Positions 18,330 through 26,720 of a stretch of DNA of 64,000 nucleotides are shown here, piece by piece. The position numbers were made by a program, and so were the translations under genes. Within the stretch, counting starts at the first letter, position 1; each line of letters opens with the position of its first letter. The notes beneath the pieces are model-generated. The model was not told the DNA's origin. It made no database searches and was given only the letters and a program-made list of their open reading frames with translations. Source of the DNA: Streptomyces sp. NBC_00442 (lineage in GTDB: Bacteria; Actinomycetota; Actinomycetes; Streptomycetales; Streptomycetaceae); assembly GCF_036014195.1 (NCBI RefSeq), contig NZ_CP107918.1:6200001-6264000 (forward strand), in the 5' to 3' direction.

Positions 18330-19408
18330 CGAGCCACGAACACGGCCTGGTCCTCGGCAAGTTCTATCCGCCGCACGCCGGCCACCACCACCTCGTGCGC
18401 ACCGCGGCCGAGCGCTGCGAACGGCTGACCGTGCTGGTGTGCGCGGCCTCCGTCGAGACGGTCCCGCTGGCCGAGCGCGTCCAGTGGATGCGCGAGGCGC
18501 ATCCGGACGCGCGGATCGTCGGAGCCGTCGACGACACCGGGATGGATCTGAACGACCCGGCGATATGGGACGCCCACATGGCCGTCTTCCGGGGCGCCGT
18601 CCCCGAACGCGTCGACGCGGTGTTCACCTCGGAGCCGTACGGCGACGAACTCGCCCGGCGCTTCGGCGCCGAACACGTCCTGGTCGACCTCGACCGCACG
18701 GCCTTCCCCGTCTCCGGCACCGCCGTGCGCAAGGACCCGGTGGGCAGTTGGGACTTCCTCGGACAGCCCGTGCGGGCCTGGCTCGCCCGGCGCGTGGTCG
18801 TGCTCGGCGCCGAGTCCACCGGCACCACCACCATGGCCCGCGCCCTCGCCGAGCACTATCGCGCGCGCGGCGGGGTCTGGGCCCGCACCCGGTGGGTCGT
18901 GGAGTACGGGCGCGAGTACAGCGAGGGCAAGCTGGCCGCGCTGCGCTCCCGCTTCCCGCAGGCCCAGTGGGAGGACGTCGAGTTCGGCTCGGACGAGTTC
19001 CCGGTGATCGCCGAGCGGCAGAACGAGCGCGAGAACACCGCGGCCGGGCTCGGCTCGCCCGTGCTGTTCTGCGACACCGACTCCTTCGCCACCACCGTCT
19101 GGCACGAGCGCTACCTCGGCGGCCGCAACCCGCGCGTCGACGCGGTCGCCGAACGGGCCGCGCCCCACCACCTGTGGCTGCTCACCGACCACGAAGGGGT
19201 TCCCTTCGAGGACGACGGACTGCGCGACGGCGAAGAGCTGCGCCCCTGGATGACCGAGCGCTTCCGCTCCGAACTGGCCCGTACCGGCCGGGAGTTCATC
19301 GAACTGCACGGCCCGCACGAGGAGCGCCTCGCCACCGCGGTCGCCGCCGTGGACGCGCTGCTCGACCGGGGCTGGGCCCTCGCCGACCCGCTGCCGGAGC
19401 GACGATGA
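18326..19408 (+). CDS. NadR-like NMN adenylyltransferase / ribosylnicotinamide kinase
   Basis: 360 residues with two enzyme domains that would phosphorylate nicotinamide riboside and adenylylate NMN to NAD. Seen: GKFYPPHAGHHHLVRTA (HxGH-type motif at residues 17-20), SGTAVRKDP (residues ~130-138, the family ISGTxIR motif), then a kinase half starting VVVLGAESTGTTTMARAL. The expected Walker A Lys is Thr (residue 167), although the rest of the kinase motif and FCDTDSFATTVWHERYLGG are kept. GTG 18326 overlaps the pnuC stop as GTGA. There is no N-terminal HTH, unlike enteric NadR. The changed P-loop makes kinase activity uncertain. Confidence 0.88.
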   Translation: MTSHEHGLVLGKFYPPHAGHHHLVRTAAERCERLTVLVCAASVETVPLAERVQWMREAHPDARIVGAVDDTGMDLNDPAIWDAHMAVFRGAVPERVDAVFTSEPYGDELARRFGAEHVLVDLDRTAFPVSGTAVRKDPVGSWDFLGQPVRAWLARRVVVLGAESTGTTTMARALAEHYRARGGVWARTRWVVEYGREYSEGKLAALRSRFPQAQWEDVEFGSDEFPVIAERQNERENTAAGLGSPVLFCDTDSFATTVWHERYLGGRNPRVDAVAERAAPHHLWLLTDHEGVPFEDDGLRDGEELRPWMTERFRSELARTGREFIELHGPHEERLATAVAAVDALLDRGWALADPLPERR

Positions 19409-20262
19409 GCACCGCCGGACGGGCCGCCAGGGGCGAGCACCGCACGCCGGTCGCGACACCCGGCGAGCCCGACGTCACGGTGTCCGACGCCACGGTGTCC
19501 GATGCCACCGGGCCCGACGCCACGGTGTCCGAGGCCACCGTGCCCGAGGGGTACGACCCGGGCGCCTTCGAGCCGTTCGCCGTCACCGTGGACCTCGCCG
19601 TGTTCACCGTGCGCGGCGGCGCCCTGCACGCGCTGCTCATCCGGCGCGGCCAGGACCCGTACGCCGGGGCGTGGGCGCTGCCCGGCGGGTTCGTGCTGCC
19701 GCGCGAGTCCGCCGAACGGGCGGCCCGGCGCGAACTGGCCGAGGAGACCGGCCTGCCTGACGACCTGGTGGCCGGGCTGCACCTGGAACAACTGCGCACC
19801 TACAGCGAGCCCGACCGCGATCCCCGGATGCGGGTCGTGTCCGTGGCGTACACCGCGCTCGTGCCCGACCTGCCCGAACCCCACGGAGGCGGCGACGCGG
19901 CGCACGCCGAATGGGTCGCCGTGGGCCGTCACGGCCGGCTCGCCTTCGATCATGCCGACATCCTCGCCGACGCCCGCGTCCGCATCGGCGCCAAGCTCGA
20001 ATACACCTGCCTCGCCACATCGTTCTGCCCGCCCGAGTTCACCCTCGGCGAGCTCCAGCAGGTGTACGAGACGGTCTGGGGCACCGTCCTGGACCGCCCC
20101 AACTTCCGCCGCAAGGTCCTTGCCACGCCCGGCTTCGTCGAGCAGGTGGCAGGTGCGTCGCGGCTGACCGGCGGCCGGGGCAAACCGGCCGCGCTCCACC
20201 GGGCGGGTCCGGCCACCGTGCTGCACCCGCCGCTTCTGCGCCCGGAGGGACGACAGGCATGA
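19405..20262 (+). CDS. nrtR: NrtR-type NUDIX-winged helix regulator of NAD metabolism
   Basis: 285 residues. Known: NrtR proteins fuse a NUDIX domain that binds ADP-ribose with a C-terminal winged helix that represses NAD genes. Seen: an N-terminal tail with tandem SDAT/SEAT repeats (bases ~19477-19545), a NUDIX domain with an intact box G-F-V-L-P-R-E ... RRELAEETGL, and a C-terminal part FTLGELQQVYETVWGTVLDRPNFRRKVLATPGFVE typical of NrtR. The box is fully conserved, so enzyme activity cannot be excluded. ATG 19405 overlaps the upstream stop as ATGA. It probably represses its own operon through the palindrome at 17702-17721. Confidence 0.9.
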   Translation: MSTAGRAARGEHRTPVATPGEPDVTVSDATVSDATGPDATVSEATVPEGYDPGAFEPFAVTVDLAVFTVRGGALHALLIRRGQDPYAGAWALPGGFVLPRESAERAARRELAEETGLPDDLVAGLHLEQLRTYSEPDRDPRMRVVSVAYTALVPDLPEPHGGGDAAHAEWVAVGRHGRLAFDHADILADARVRIGAKLEYTCLATSFCPPEFTLGELQQVYETVWGTVLDRPNFRRKVLATPGFVEQVAGASRLTGGRGKPAALHRAGPATVLHPPLLRPEGRQA

Positions 20263-21272
20263 ACCGTGCTGCGCAACACAAGGCGACCGGCGCTCTGACC
20301 GGCCTCGCGCTGGGGGACGCCCTCGGCTTCCCGACCGAGTTCAACGACGTGCCCGCGATCCTCGCGAAGTGCGGGCCATGGCGCGAGATGGCGCTGCCGG
20401 CACCCGCGATCGTCAGCGACGACACCCAGATGACGCTCGCGCTGGGCCGTGGGATCCGCACGGCCATGGCCCGCGGCCCGCTTTCCCCGGGCAGCCTCGA
20501 AGGGCCGGTCCGTGCCGAGTTCGTCGACTGGTACCACTCGCCCGAGAACAACCGCGCGCCCGGCCGCACCTGCCTGGTGGCGTGCGCACAGCTCGACAGC
20601 GGGCTGCCCTGGCAGCGGGCGAGCCAGATCGGCTCCAAGGGGTGCGGCGCCAACATGCGGGTCGCGCCCATCGGCCTGGTGCCGGGCCTGAGCGAGGAAC
20701 AGCGCGCGGGCGCCGCCCAGTTGCAGTCCGCCCTCACCCACGGCCACCCCACCGCCCTGGCCGCCTCCGACCTCACCGCGCGCGCGGTGTACCTGCTCGC
20801 CCAGGGCGCCGACCCGGCGGGCCTCGTCGGCCGGCTGCGCTCGTACGCCTACGAGAACCGCACCCGCTACCACGACCGCTGGCTCGGCGACCTGTGGACG
20901 CACGCGCAGGACCCGACCCCGGGCCACTTCGTCGCGCGCGGCTGGGACGACTGCCTCGACGCCCTCGACCGGGTGCTCAAGGCGCTCCGCGACCCCTCGC
21001 CCGAGACCGACCCGTGCCTGGACACCGGCGACGGCTGGATCGCCGAAGAGGCCTTCGCCACGGCCCTGCTGTGCTTCCTGCTCTTCCCCGACGAGCCCCT
21101 CACCGCCCTGCGCCGAGCCGCCTGCACCCAGGGCGACTCGGACTCCATAGCCTGTCTGACCGGCGCGTTCGCAGGCGCCCACCTGGGCGCCGCGGCCTGG
21201 CCCAAGGACTGGGCCGAGCGCATCGAATACCGCAGCGAACTGCTGACCCTGGGGGCGCTCTGGGATGCTTGA
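20259..21272 (+). CDS. ADP-ribosylglycohydrolase family protein
   Basis: 337-residue cytoplasmic hydrolase predicted to remove ADP-ribose from a protein, nucleic acid or small molecule. Seen: GALTGLALGDALGFPTEF, the magnesium site SDDTQMTLALGRGI near residue 50, and C-terminal GDSDSIACLTGAFAGAHLG, both metal-binding motifs of the family. ATG 20259 overlaps the nrtR stop. Its place as last gene of the NAD operon ties it to ADP-ribose turnover. The target is unknown; ARH1-like and DraG-like activities are both possible. Confidence 0.93.
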   Translation: MNRAAQHKATGALTGLALGDALGFPTEFNDVPAILAKCGPWREMALPAPAIVSDDTQMTLALGRGIRTAMARGPLSPGSLEGPVRAEFVDWYHSPENNRAPGRTCLVACAQLDSGLPWQRASQIGSKGCGANMRVAPIGLVPGLSEEQRAGAAQLQSALTHGHPTALAASDLTARAVYLLAQGADPAGLVGRLRSYAYENRTRYHDRWLGDLWTHAQDPTPGHFVARGWDDCLDALDRVLKALRDPSPETDPCLDTGDGWIAEEAFATALLCFLLFPDEPLTALRRAACTQGDSDSIACLTGAFAGAHLGAAAWPKDWAERIEYRSELLTLGALWDA

Positions 21273-21278
21273 GCCGTC

Positions 21279-21962
21279 CTACTCCAGAGCCGACTCGCGG
21301 CGCACCCGGAACAGGAAGTCCGCGACCCGGGCCCGGTCGGGGCCGGAGGGCAGGGGGGTTTGGGTGGCCGCGTCGTCGGACTGGGTCGCCAGGGTTGCCA
21401 TCCAGGACTCCACCTCGGGCCAGGGCACCTCGCCGCGCTTGACCGCGAGGAGCCGTTCGCGCTCGCTTCCGGCGTCGATCGTGAGCACGCCGGTGCGCAG
21501 CAGGTCGCGGCAGCTCATCAGCAGCCGCAGCAGATGCATCGCGTGCTTCCACCGCGGCGCGCCGCGGTGGCGCACATCGGCGTCGAGCTTCTTGCGCTGG
21601 CCGAGCGCGTAGCGCGCGAAGGTCCGGTGTGCCTGGCGGGAGAGGAACGCCTCGCGCAGGGACAGGAGTTCCCGGCCGGTGTCGTCGGCGTACTCGACCA
21701 GCGGGGAGTGCAGACACTCCAGGATGTTCGGGTTGGCGCGCAGGGCCAGTTCGCAGAACCGCTCCAGCTCCCAGCTGAACTGCTCGTCGGCCGGGCCTTC
21801 CACATGGGTGGGCGGCTTTTCGAAGTGCCAGAAGAGGGGCGTCGGTGCGAGGTAGATCCCGCGTACGTCGGTGTCGCTGTCCTCGGTCGCCAGGCCGAAG
21901 GCGCGCGAACCCATGACACAGGAGTAGACGGTGTGGCCGGCGACGAGCTCTTCGGGCGTCAT
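21279..21962 (-). CDS. Predicted nucleotidyltransferase, YcgL/RlaP-like
   Basis: 227 residues. Seen: the polymerase-beta type motif MGSRAFGLATEDSDTDVRGIYLAP, with G-S and two D residues (DSDTD) as metal ligands, then FELALRANPNILECL-like helices and LRLLMSCRDLLRTG. This pattern fits the COG3541/YcgL family, which I recall being linked to RNA repair (RlaP); that link is from memory. It meets the ADP-ribosylglycohydrolase tail to tail with six bases between stops. ATG 21962 is the likely start. Substrate unknown. Confidence 0.8.
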   Translation of the reverse strand: MTPEELVAGHTVYSCVMGSRAFGLATEDSDTDVRGIYLAPTPLFWHFEKPPTHVEGPADEQFSWELERFCELALRANPNILECLHSPLVEYADDTGRELLSLREAFLSRQAHRTFARYALGQRKKLDADVRHRGAPRWKHAMHLLRLLMSCRDLLRTGVLTIDAGSERERLLAVKRGEVPWPEVESWMATLATQSDDAATQTPLPSGPDRARVADFLFRVRRESALE

Positions 21963-21979
21963 GACCCCATGGTCGCCGG

Positions 21980-22447
21980 TCAGGGCAGCAGGACCGCATC
22001 CTTTTCGATGGCGATCTGCCGCACGGGCAGGGGGCGCGTGGCCGGGCCCTGGGCGACCGAAGCGTCCGCGATGCGGTACTTGCTGCCGTGGCAGGGGCAG
22101 TTGATGGTGCCGTCGGACACGCTGGAGACCGTGCAGCCCTGGTGGGTGCAGATCGCCGAGAACCCCTTGAAGGTGCCCGCCTGCGGCTGGGTGACGACGA
22201 CCTTCTGATCGGCGAACACCTTGCCGCCGCCGACCGGGATGTCGGAGGTCTTGGCGAGGACCCGGCCGGCCTGAGCCGGCGGACTCGACTGGCCCGGCGT
22301 GGCGGAGCCGGCACCGCTCGGCGTACCCGGCGCGCTCGGGGTGGGCGTCGAACTCCCGCCGCCGTCACCGGAGTTCGAGCAGCCCGCGAGGGCCGCGGCG
22401 CCCGCCGCCGCAGCGAGTACCGTCCGGCGGCTGTTGACTGCTTCCAT
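21980..22447 (-). CDS. Rieske [2Fe-2S] lipoprotein
   Basis: 155-residue exported iron-sulfur protein. Seen: twin-arginine-like SRRTVLAAAAGAAALAGC with lipobox ending at Cys23, a Ser/Thr/Pro linker (residues 24-60), then the Rieske cluster motifs CTHQGC (Cys100, His102) and CPCHGS (Cys117, His120), with Cys105 and Cys119 for the disulfide. GAGGAG lies before ATG 22447. Tat export of a folded cluster protein and lipid anchoring on the outer face are inferred. No cytochrome partner is adjacent, so its redox partner is unknown. Confidence 0.93.
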   Translation of the reverse strand: MEAVNSRRTVLAAAAGAAALAGCSNSGDGGGSSTPTPSAPGTPSGAGSATPGQSSPPAQAGRVLAKTSDIPVGGGKVFADQKVVVTQPQAGTFKGFSAICTHQGCTVSSVSDGTINCPCHGSKYRIADASVAQGPATRPLPVRQIAIEKDAVLLP

Positions 22448-22623
22448 CGTGCGCTCCTCAGGTCGTCACGCCGGCACCGGAAGGACGCGCGGCAGGAGCA
22501 TCCTGGCGCCCGCGGCCCCCGCGACGAAGCACCGACGGGGCCGATGTCCCCATTTGCCCGTCGCGCGGGAGGGGCCCGCGGCGCGGCCTTAGTTCCGTGC
22601 GGGCCGTTGCGCGTGCGGCCGCG

Positions 22624-22959
22624 TCACCGCCGGGGGACGAGCTCCACCGCCCGCCCCCGAGCGTCCCGGCGCACTTCGAGGACCGCCGTCACCGCCGCCC
22701 GCTCGACGGGCCCGTACACATGCGGAAACAGGACGTCTCCGGCGCCCTCCCAACGGACCTCGGCGGCGAGCGCCGACTCGTCGACGCACAGCACCAGGAG
22801 CGGGCCCGGCGCCTCGCGGTAGTGGGCGTCGGCGACGGCCAGCGCCGACGGCCCGTCCGCCGAGCAGTGCACGAAGCCCTCGGCGGCCAGCGAGCGCGGC
22901 GCGTAGGGCAGGCCGGGTGCGGCCGACCACTCGTCCAGGGGAACCACATGCAGGATCAT
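22624..22959 (-). CDS. DUF952 family protein
   Basis: 111-residue small cytoplasmic protein. Seen: MILHVVPLDEWSAA at the start and EGFVHCSADGPSALAVAD, then GDVLFPHVYGPVERAAV, all hallmarks of DUF952, whose biochemical role is unknown. It stands alone between the Rieske gene and a plus-strand gene. Confidence 0.88.
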   Translation of the reverse strand: MILHVVPLDEWSAAPGLPYAPRSLAAEGFVHCSADGPSALAVADAHYREAPGPLLVLCVDESALAAEVRWEGAGDVLFPHVYGPVERAAVTAVLEVRRDARGRAVELVPRR

Positions 22960-23087
22960 GCGTCGGTTCTACCCCCACCCCGGTCCGCGCGGGCCCGCGG
23001 GGGGCGGTTCGCCCAGGTGGCGCACGCGTCCCGCTCGGGCGAGATTGGCCGTGTCCCCCTGCGTACCCCCATGCGAAAGGAACGACG

Positions 23088-23525
23088 ATGGCGGGAAATG
23101 ACCTGGGCAGCCTCCTGGGCGGCCTCCTCGGCGGCAGCGGCAGCGGCAGCGGAGCCTCCGGATCCGGCGGCGCCGGCAGCATCCTCGGCGCGCTGCTCGG
23201 CGCCCTCGGCGGAGGCGGCCGGAGCAATGGCGACAACCCGCTCGGCGGCCTCCTGGACATGCTCACCAAATCCGGGCTCGCCGACCAGGCGCAGTCCTGG
23301 GTCGGCACCGGCGACAACCAGTCGGTGAGCGGCTCCCAGATCGCCGACGCGCTGCCCGACGGCGCCCTGCAGCAGGCCGCCGAGGAGGCCGGTGTCTCCC
23401 CGCAGGAGGCCGCCGACCAGATCGCGCAGCACCTGCCGCAGGCCGTCGACAAGCTGACCCCGAGCGGCGAGCTGCCGCCGCCGGGCACCTCCCTCCAGGA
23501 CCTGATCAAGCAGCAGAACCTGTAG
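23088..23525 (+). CDS. YidB/DUF937-like protein
   Basis: 145 residues, Gly-rich N-terminus (LGGLLGGSGSGSGASG) followed by the conserved core LLDMLTKSGLADQAQSWVGTGDNQSVSGSQIADALP and AAEEAGVSPQEAADQIAQHLPQAVDKLTP. This matches the YidB/DUF937 family, whose function is unclear. ATG 23088 has an AAAGGA box upstream. Codon use is normal for the region. Confidence 0.88.
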   Translation: MAGNDLGSLLGGLLGGSGSGSGASGSGGAGSILGALLGALGGGGRSNGDNPLGGLLDMLTKSGLADQAQSWVGTGDNQSVSGSQIADALPDGALQQAAEEAGVSPQEAADQIAQHLPQAVDKLTPSGELPPPGTSLQDLIKQQNL

Positions 23526-23620
23526 CGCGGACCGGCCGCGCCGGCCGCCCTCCCGTCCCGGAGGGCGGTCGCCGCGTCCGTCCCCCGGCGGCGCTGACTA
23601 CGCTGAACGGGAACAACGAT

Positions 23621-23660
23621 CGAAGGCCGAAGGCCGAAGGCCGAAGACCGAAGGCCGAAG
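23621..23660. repeat. CCGAAGG tandem repeat upstream of aroH
   Basis: About five copies of GCCGAAG(G/A) in a row, ending 15 bases before the aroH start. A short simple repeat in a 5' leader; copy number may vary between strains (inference). Confidence 0.75.
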
Positions 23661-23675
23661 TACGAGGAGTACGTC

Positions 23676-24038
23676 GTGGCGGTACGAGCGGTCCGCGGGG
23701 CCGTCCAGCTGGAGCGGGACGAGGCCGGGCACATGGACGAGCGGGTCGGCGCGCTGCTCACCGGGATCCTGGAGCGCAACGGGCTGACCCCCGACGACCT
23801 CATCAGCGTCTGGTTCACGGCCACCCCCGATCTGCACAGCGACTTCCCCGCCGCCGCCGCACGCCGGCTCGGCCTCGCCGACGTTCCCCTGATCTGCGCG
23901 CAGGAGCTGGACATCGCCGGTGCCATGCCCCGCGTGGTGCGCGTCCTCGCGCACGTCGAGACGTATCTCGACCGGTCCGAGATCACCCATGTCTACCTCG
24001 GCGCCGCCGCCGCCCTCCGCAAGGACATCGCCCAGTGA
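23676..24038 (+). CDS. aroH: Chorismate mutase, AroH class
   Basis: Converts chorismate to prephenate on the way to phenylalanine and tyrosine. 120 residues, the normal size of monofunctional AroH. Seen: VRAVRGAVQLERDE, SVWFTATPDLHSDFPAAAARRLG, VPLICAQELDIAGAMPRVVRVL and a C-terminal THVYLGAAAALRKD, matching the trimeric AroH fold with its Arg residues. GTG 23676 has GAGGAG eight bases upstream. The stop overlaps tyrA, so the two steps to 4-hydroxyphenylpyruvate are coupled. Confidence 0.95.
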   Translation: MAVRAVRGAVQLERDEAGHMDERVGALLTGILERNGLTPDDLISVWFTATPDLHSDFPAAAARRLGLADVPLICAQELDIAGAMPRVVRVLAHVETYLDRSEITHVYLGAAAALRKDIAQ

Positions 24039-25120
24039 GAACCGCCCTCGTCATCGGTACCGGCCTGATCGGCACCTCCGCCGCCCTGGCCCTCGCGAGC
24101 CGCGGGATCACCGTGCACCTCGCCGACCACGACCCCGGCCAGGCCCGCACCGCGGCGGCGCTGGGCGCCGGCACGGACGAGGCCCCCGACGGGCGGGTCG
24201 ACCTCGCGGTGATCGCCGTGCCGCCCGCGCACGTGGCCGCGACCCTGGCCGGGGCGATCCGCGACGGCGTGGCCCGCGCCTACATCGACGTGGCCAGCGT
24301 GAAGGGCGGCCCGCGCCGCGAGCTGCTCGCGCTCGGCTGCGACCTGGGCTCCTACATCGGTACGCATCCGATGGCCGGCAAGGAGCGCTCGGGACCGCTC
24401 GCCGCGACCGCGGACCTCTTCGAGGGCAGGCCCTGGGTGCTCACGCCGACCCGCGACACCGACACCGAGGTGCTCAACCTGGCCCTCGAACTGGTCGCCC
24501 TGTGCCGCGCCGTGCCGGTCGTCATGGACGCCGACGCCCACGACCGGGCCGTGGCCCTCGTCTCGCACACCCCGCAGCTGGTCTCCTCGATGGTCGCCGC
24601 GCGCCTCGAAGAGGCCGACGAGACGGCGGTACGGCTGTGCGGGCAGGGCATCCGCGACGTCACCCGCATCGCGGCGTCCGACCCCGGGATGTGGGTGGAG
24701 ATCCTCTCCGCCAACCCGGGTCCGGTCGCCGACGTCCTGTCCAGGATCGCCGCCGACCTCGACGAGACGGTGGGCGCCCTGCGCTCCCTGGAGTCCGCCG
24801 ACGAGGACAAGCGGCGCGGTGGCGCGGCCGGCATCAAGGACGTGCTGCGGCGCGGCAACGCGGGCCGCGTCCGGGTGCCCGGCAAGCACGGCGCCGCCCC
24901 CGCCACCTACGAGGTCGTCGCCGTGCTGCTCAGCGACGAGCCGGGCGGCCTCGCGCGGCTCTTCGCCGACGCGGGCCGGGCCGGGGTCAACATCGAGGAC
25001 GTCCGCATCGAGCACGCCACCGGCCAGCAGGCCGGCCTGGTGCAGCTGATGGTCGAGCCGACGGCGGCCCCGGGTCTGACGGCCGCGCTGCGCGAGCGGG
25101 GATGGTCGATCAGACAGTGA
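24035..25120 (+). CDS. tyrA: Prephenate dehydrogenase with ACT domain
   Basis: Oxidative decarboxylation of prephenate to 4-hydroxyphenylpyruvate for tyrosine. 361 residues. Seen: Rossmann VIGTGLIGTSAALALASRG, VDLAVIAVPPAHV, the catalytic IGTHPMAGKERSGP, HTPQLVSSMVAARL, and a C-terminal ACT domain YEVVAVLLSDEPGGLARLFADAG ... VNIEDVRIEH for feedback control, probably by tyrosine. GTG 24035 overlaps the aroH stop as GTGA. Confidence 0.96.
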   Translation: MRTALVIGTGLIGTSAALALASRGITVHLADHDPGQARTAAALGAGTDEAPDGRVDLAVIAVPPAHVAATLAGAIRDGVARAYIDVASVKGGPRRELLALGCDLGSYIGTHPMAGKERSGPLAATADLFEGRPWVLTPTRDTDTEVLNLALELVALCRAVPVVMDADAHDRAVALVSHTPQLVSSMVAARLEEADETAVRLCGQGIRDVTRIAASDPGMWVEILSANPGPVADVLSRIAADLDETVGALRSLESADEDKRRGGAAGIKDVLRRGNAGRVRVPGKHGAAPATYEVVAVLLSDEPGGLARLFADAGRAGVNIEDVRIEHATGQQAGLVQLMVEPTAAPGLTAALRERGWSIRQ

Positions 25121-25249
25121 GACGGCCATCCGGACGCCGACCGGTCGCCCTGCGCAGGGGCACGGCCGCCCTGGGCCGTGACGCGGCCGTCCGGAGCGTG
25201 ACGAGGTCGTCGCGACCGGGCGGGACGGGCGGCCCGCACGAGCCAGTAA

Positions 25250-25298
25250 CCTTGTACGGGGCGGATTTGCGTCCCGAGCATCCCCGCCCCGTACAAGG
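25250..25298 (+). promoter_or_regulatory. Perfect 15-bp inverted repeat in front of cmk
   Basis: CCTTGTACGGGGCGG at 25250-25264 is repeated in inverted form at 25284-25298, with a 19-base loop. The right arm ends in AAGG, the first half of the cmk ribosome binding site (AAGGAAGG, 25295-25302). A TAACCT at 25247-25252 could be a -10 box. If transcribed, the hairpin would mask the ribosome binding site; it could equally be an operator or the tyrA terminator. Confidence 0.6.
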
Positions 25299-25313
25299 AA
25301 GGTGTCCGTCACC

Positions 25314-26009
25314 GTGGAAACCGCCGCCCGGACCGCTCCGGCAGCAGTGATTGTCGCCATCGACGGCCCCTCCGGCACCGGCAAGTCCAGCACCTCCAAG
25401 GCGGTCGCCGCCAAGCTGGGGCTGAGCTACCTCGACACCGGAGCCCAGTACCGGGCGATCACCTGGTGGATGATCACCAACGGGATCGACATCGGCGACC
25501 CGGCGGAGATCGCCGTCGCCGCGGCCAAGCCCGTGATCGTCTCCGGCACCGACCCGTCGGCGCCGGCCATCACCGTCGACGGCGAGGACGCGTCGGGCCC
25601 GATCCGCACCCAGGAGGTCACCTCCAAGGTCAGCGCGGTGAGCGCCGTCCCCGAGGTGCGGGCCCTGATCACCCAGCTCCAGCGCGACATCGCGGCCGGC
25701 GCCGGGCAGGGCATCGTGGTCGAGGGCCGTGACATCGGCACCACCGTGCTGCCCGACGCCGACCTGAAGGTGTTCCTCACCGCCTCGCCCGAGGCGCGCG
25801 CGGCCCGCCGCAGCGGTGAGATCAAGGGCGCGGACGTGGCCGCCACCAGGGAAGCCCTGATCAAGCGGGACGCGGCCGACTCCGGCCGCAAGACCTCCCC
25901 GCTGGCCAAGGCCGACGACGCCGTGGAGGTCGACACCACCGAGCTCACGCTCGACCAGGTCATCGAGTGCGTCGTCACCCTCATCGAGGAGAAGCGGGCC
26001 GCCAAGTGA
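25314..26009 (+). CDS. cmk: Cytidylate kinase
   Basis: Phosphorylates CMP and dCMP with ATP. 231 residues. Seen: P-loop VIVAIDGPSGTGKSSTSKAVA, YLDTGAQYRAITWW, VEGRDIGTTVLPDADLKVFLTASPEARAARR and the C-terminal VEVDTTELTLDQVIE. GTG 25314 lies 11 bases after the ribosome binding site AAGGAAGG; GTG 25302 overlaps that box and is rejected. Starts the cmk-plsC-der cluster typical of actinobacteria. Confidence 0.96.
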   Translation: METAARTAPAAVIVAIDGPSGTGKSSTSKAVAAKLGLSYLDTGAQYRAITWWMITNGIDIGDPAEIAVAAAKPVIVSGTDPSAPAITVDGEDASGPIRTQEVTSKVSAVSAVPEVRALITQLQRDIAAGAGQGIVVEGRDIGTTVLPDADLKVFLTASPEARAARRSGEIKGADVAATREALIKRDAADSGRKTSPLAKADDAVEVDTTELTLDQVIECVVTLIEEKRAAK

Positions 26010-26650
26010 CGGTTCCCTCGAACCGAGGCGCCGAGATCGGGCGCCGGATCGGTGTCGGTCTGATGTACGGGCTGTTCAAGCCCCGGGTGCTCGGCGCCTG
26101 GCGGGTTCCGGCGAGCGGTCCGGTGATCCTCGCCGTCAACCACTCCCACAACATCGACGGCCCGATGGTCATGGGCACCGCCCCGCGCGGCACCCACTTC
26201 CTGATCAAGAAGGAAGCCTTCGTCGGGCCGCTCGGCCCGTTCCTCGAAGGCATCGGCCAGCTCAAGGTGGACCGCACGGTCGCCGACCGCACCGCGATCA
26301 CCGACGCGCTGGCCGTGCTCGACCGGGGCGGCGTCCTCGGGATCTTCCCCGAGGGCACCCGGGGCGACGGCGACTTCGCCTCGCTGCGGGCCGGCCTCGC
26401 CTACTTCGCCGTACGGTCGGGGGCGCCGATCGTCCCGGTGGCCGTGCTGGGAAGCACCGAGCGCCGCGGACGGTTGATAAAGGGGCTGCCGCCGCTGCGC
26501 AGCCGCGTCGACGTGGTCTTCGGAGACCCCTTCCCGGCGGGTGACGGGAGCGGCAGAAGGACCCGCAAGGCGCTCGACGAGGCCACCGTCCGCATCCAGG
26601 ACCGGCTCACCGGCCACCTGGCGAACGCCAGGCGCCTGACCGGGCGCTAG
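26006..26650 (+). CDS. 1-acyl-sn-glycerol-3-phosphate acyltransferase (PlsC-like)
   Basis: 214-residue membrane-associated acyltransferase for phospholipid synthesis. Seen: the catalytic HX4D motif in NHSHNIDGPM, GPLGPFLEGIGQLKVDRT, and FPEGTRGDGDF (acceptor phosphate binding). GTG 26006 overlaps the cmk stop as GTGA. The exact acyl acceptor is inferred from the family. Confidence 0.92.
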   Translation: MTVPSNRGAEIGRRIGVGLMYGLFKPRVLGAWRVPASGPVILAVNHSHNIDGPMVMGTAPRGTHFLIKKEAFVGPLGPFLEGIGQLKVDRTVADRTAITDALAVLDRGGVLGIFPEGTRGDGDFASLRAGLAYFAVRSGAPIVPVAVLGSTERRGRLIKGLPPLRSRVDVVFGDPFPAGDGSGRRTRKALDEATVRIQDRLTGHLANARRLTGR

Positions 26651-26720
26651 GCCAGACTTTCAGTAGTGGACCGCTCGATCGCGGTCCACCGATCACGACG
26701 ATGAACGAGGTACGGACTTC

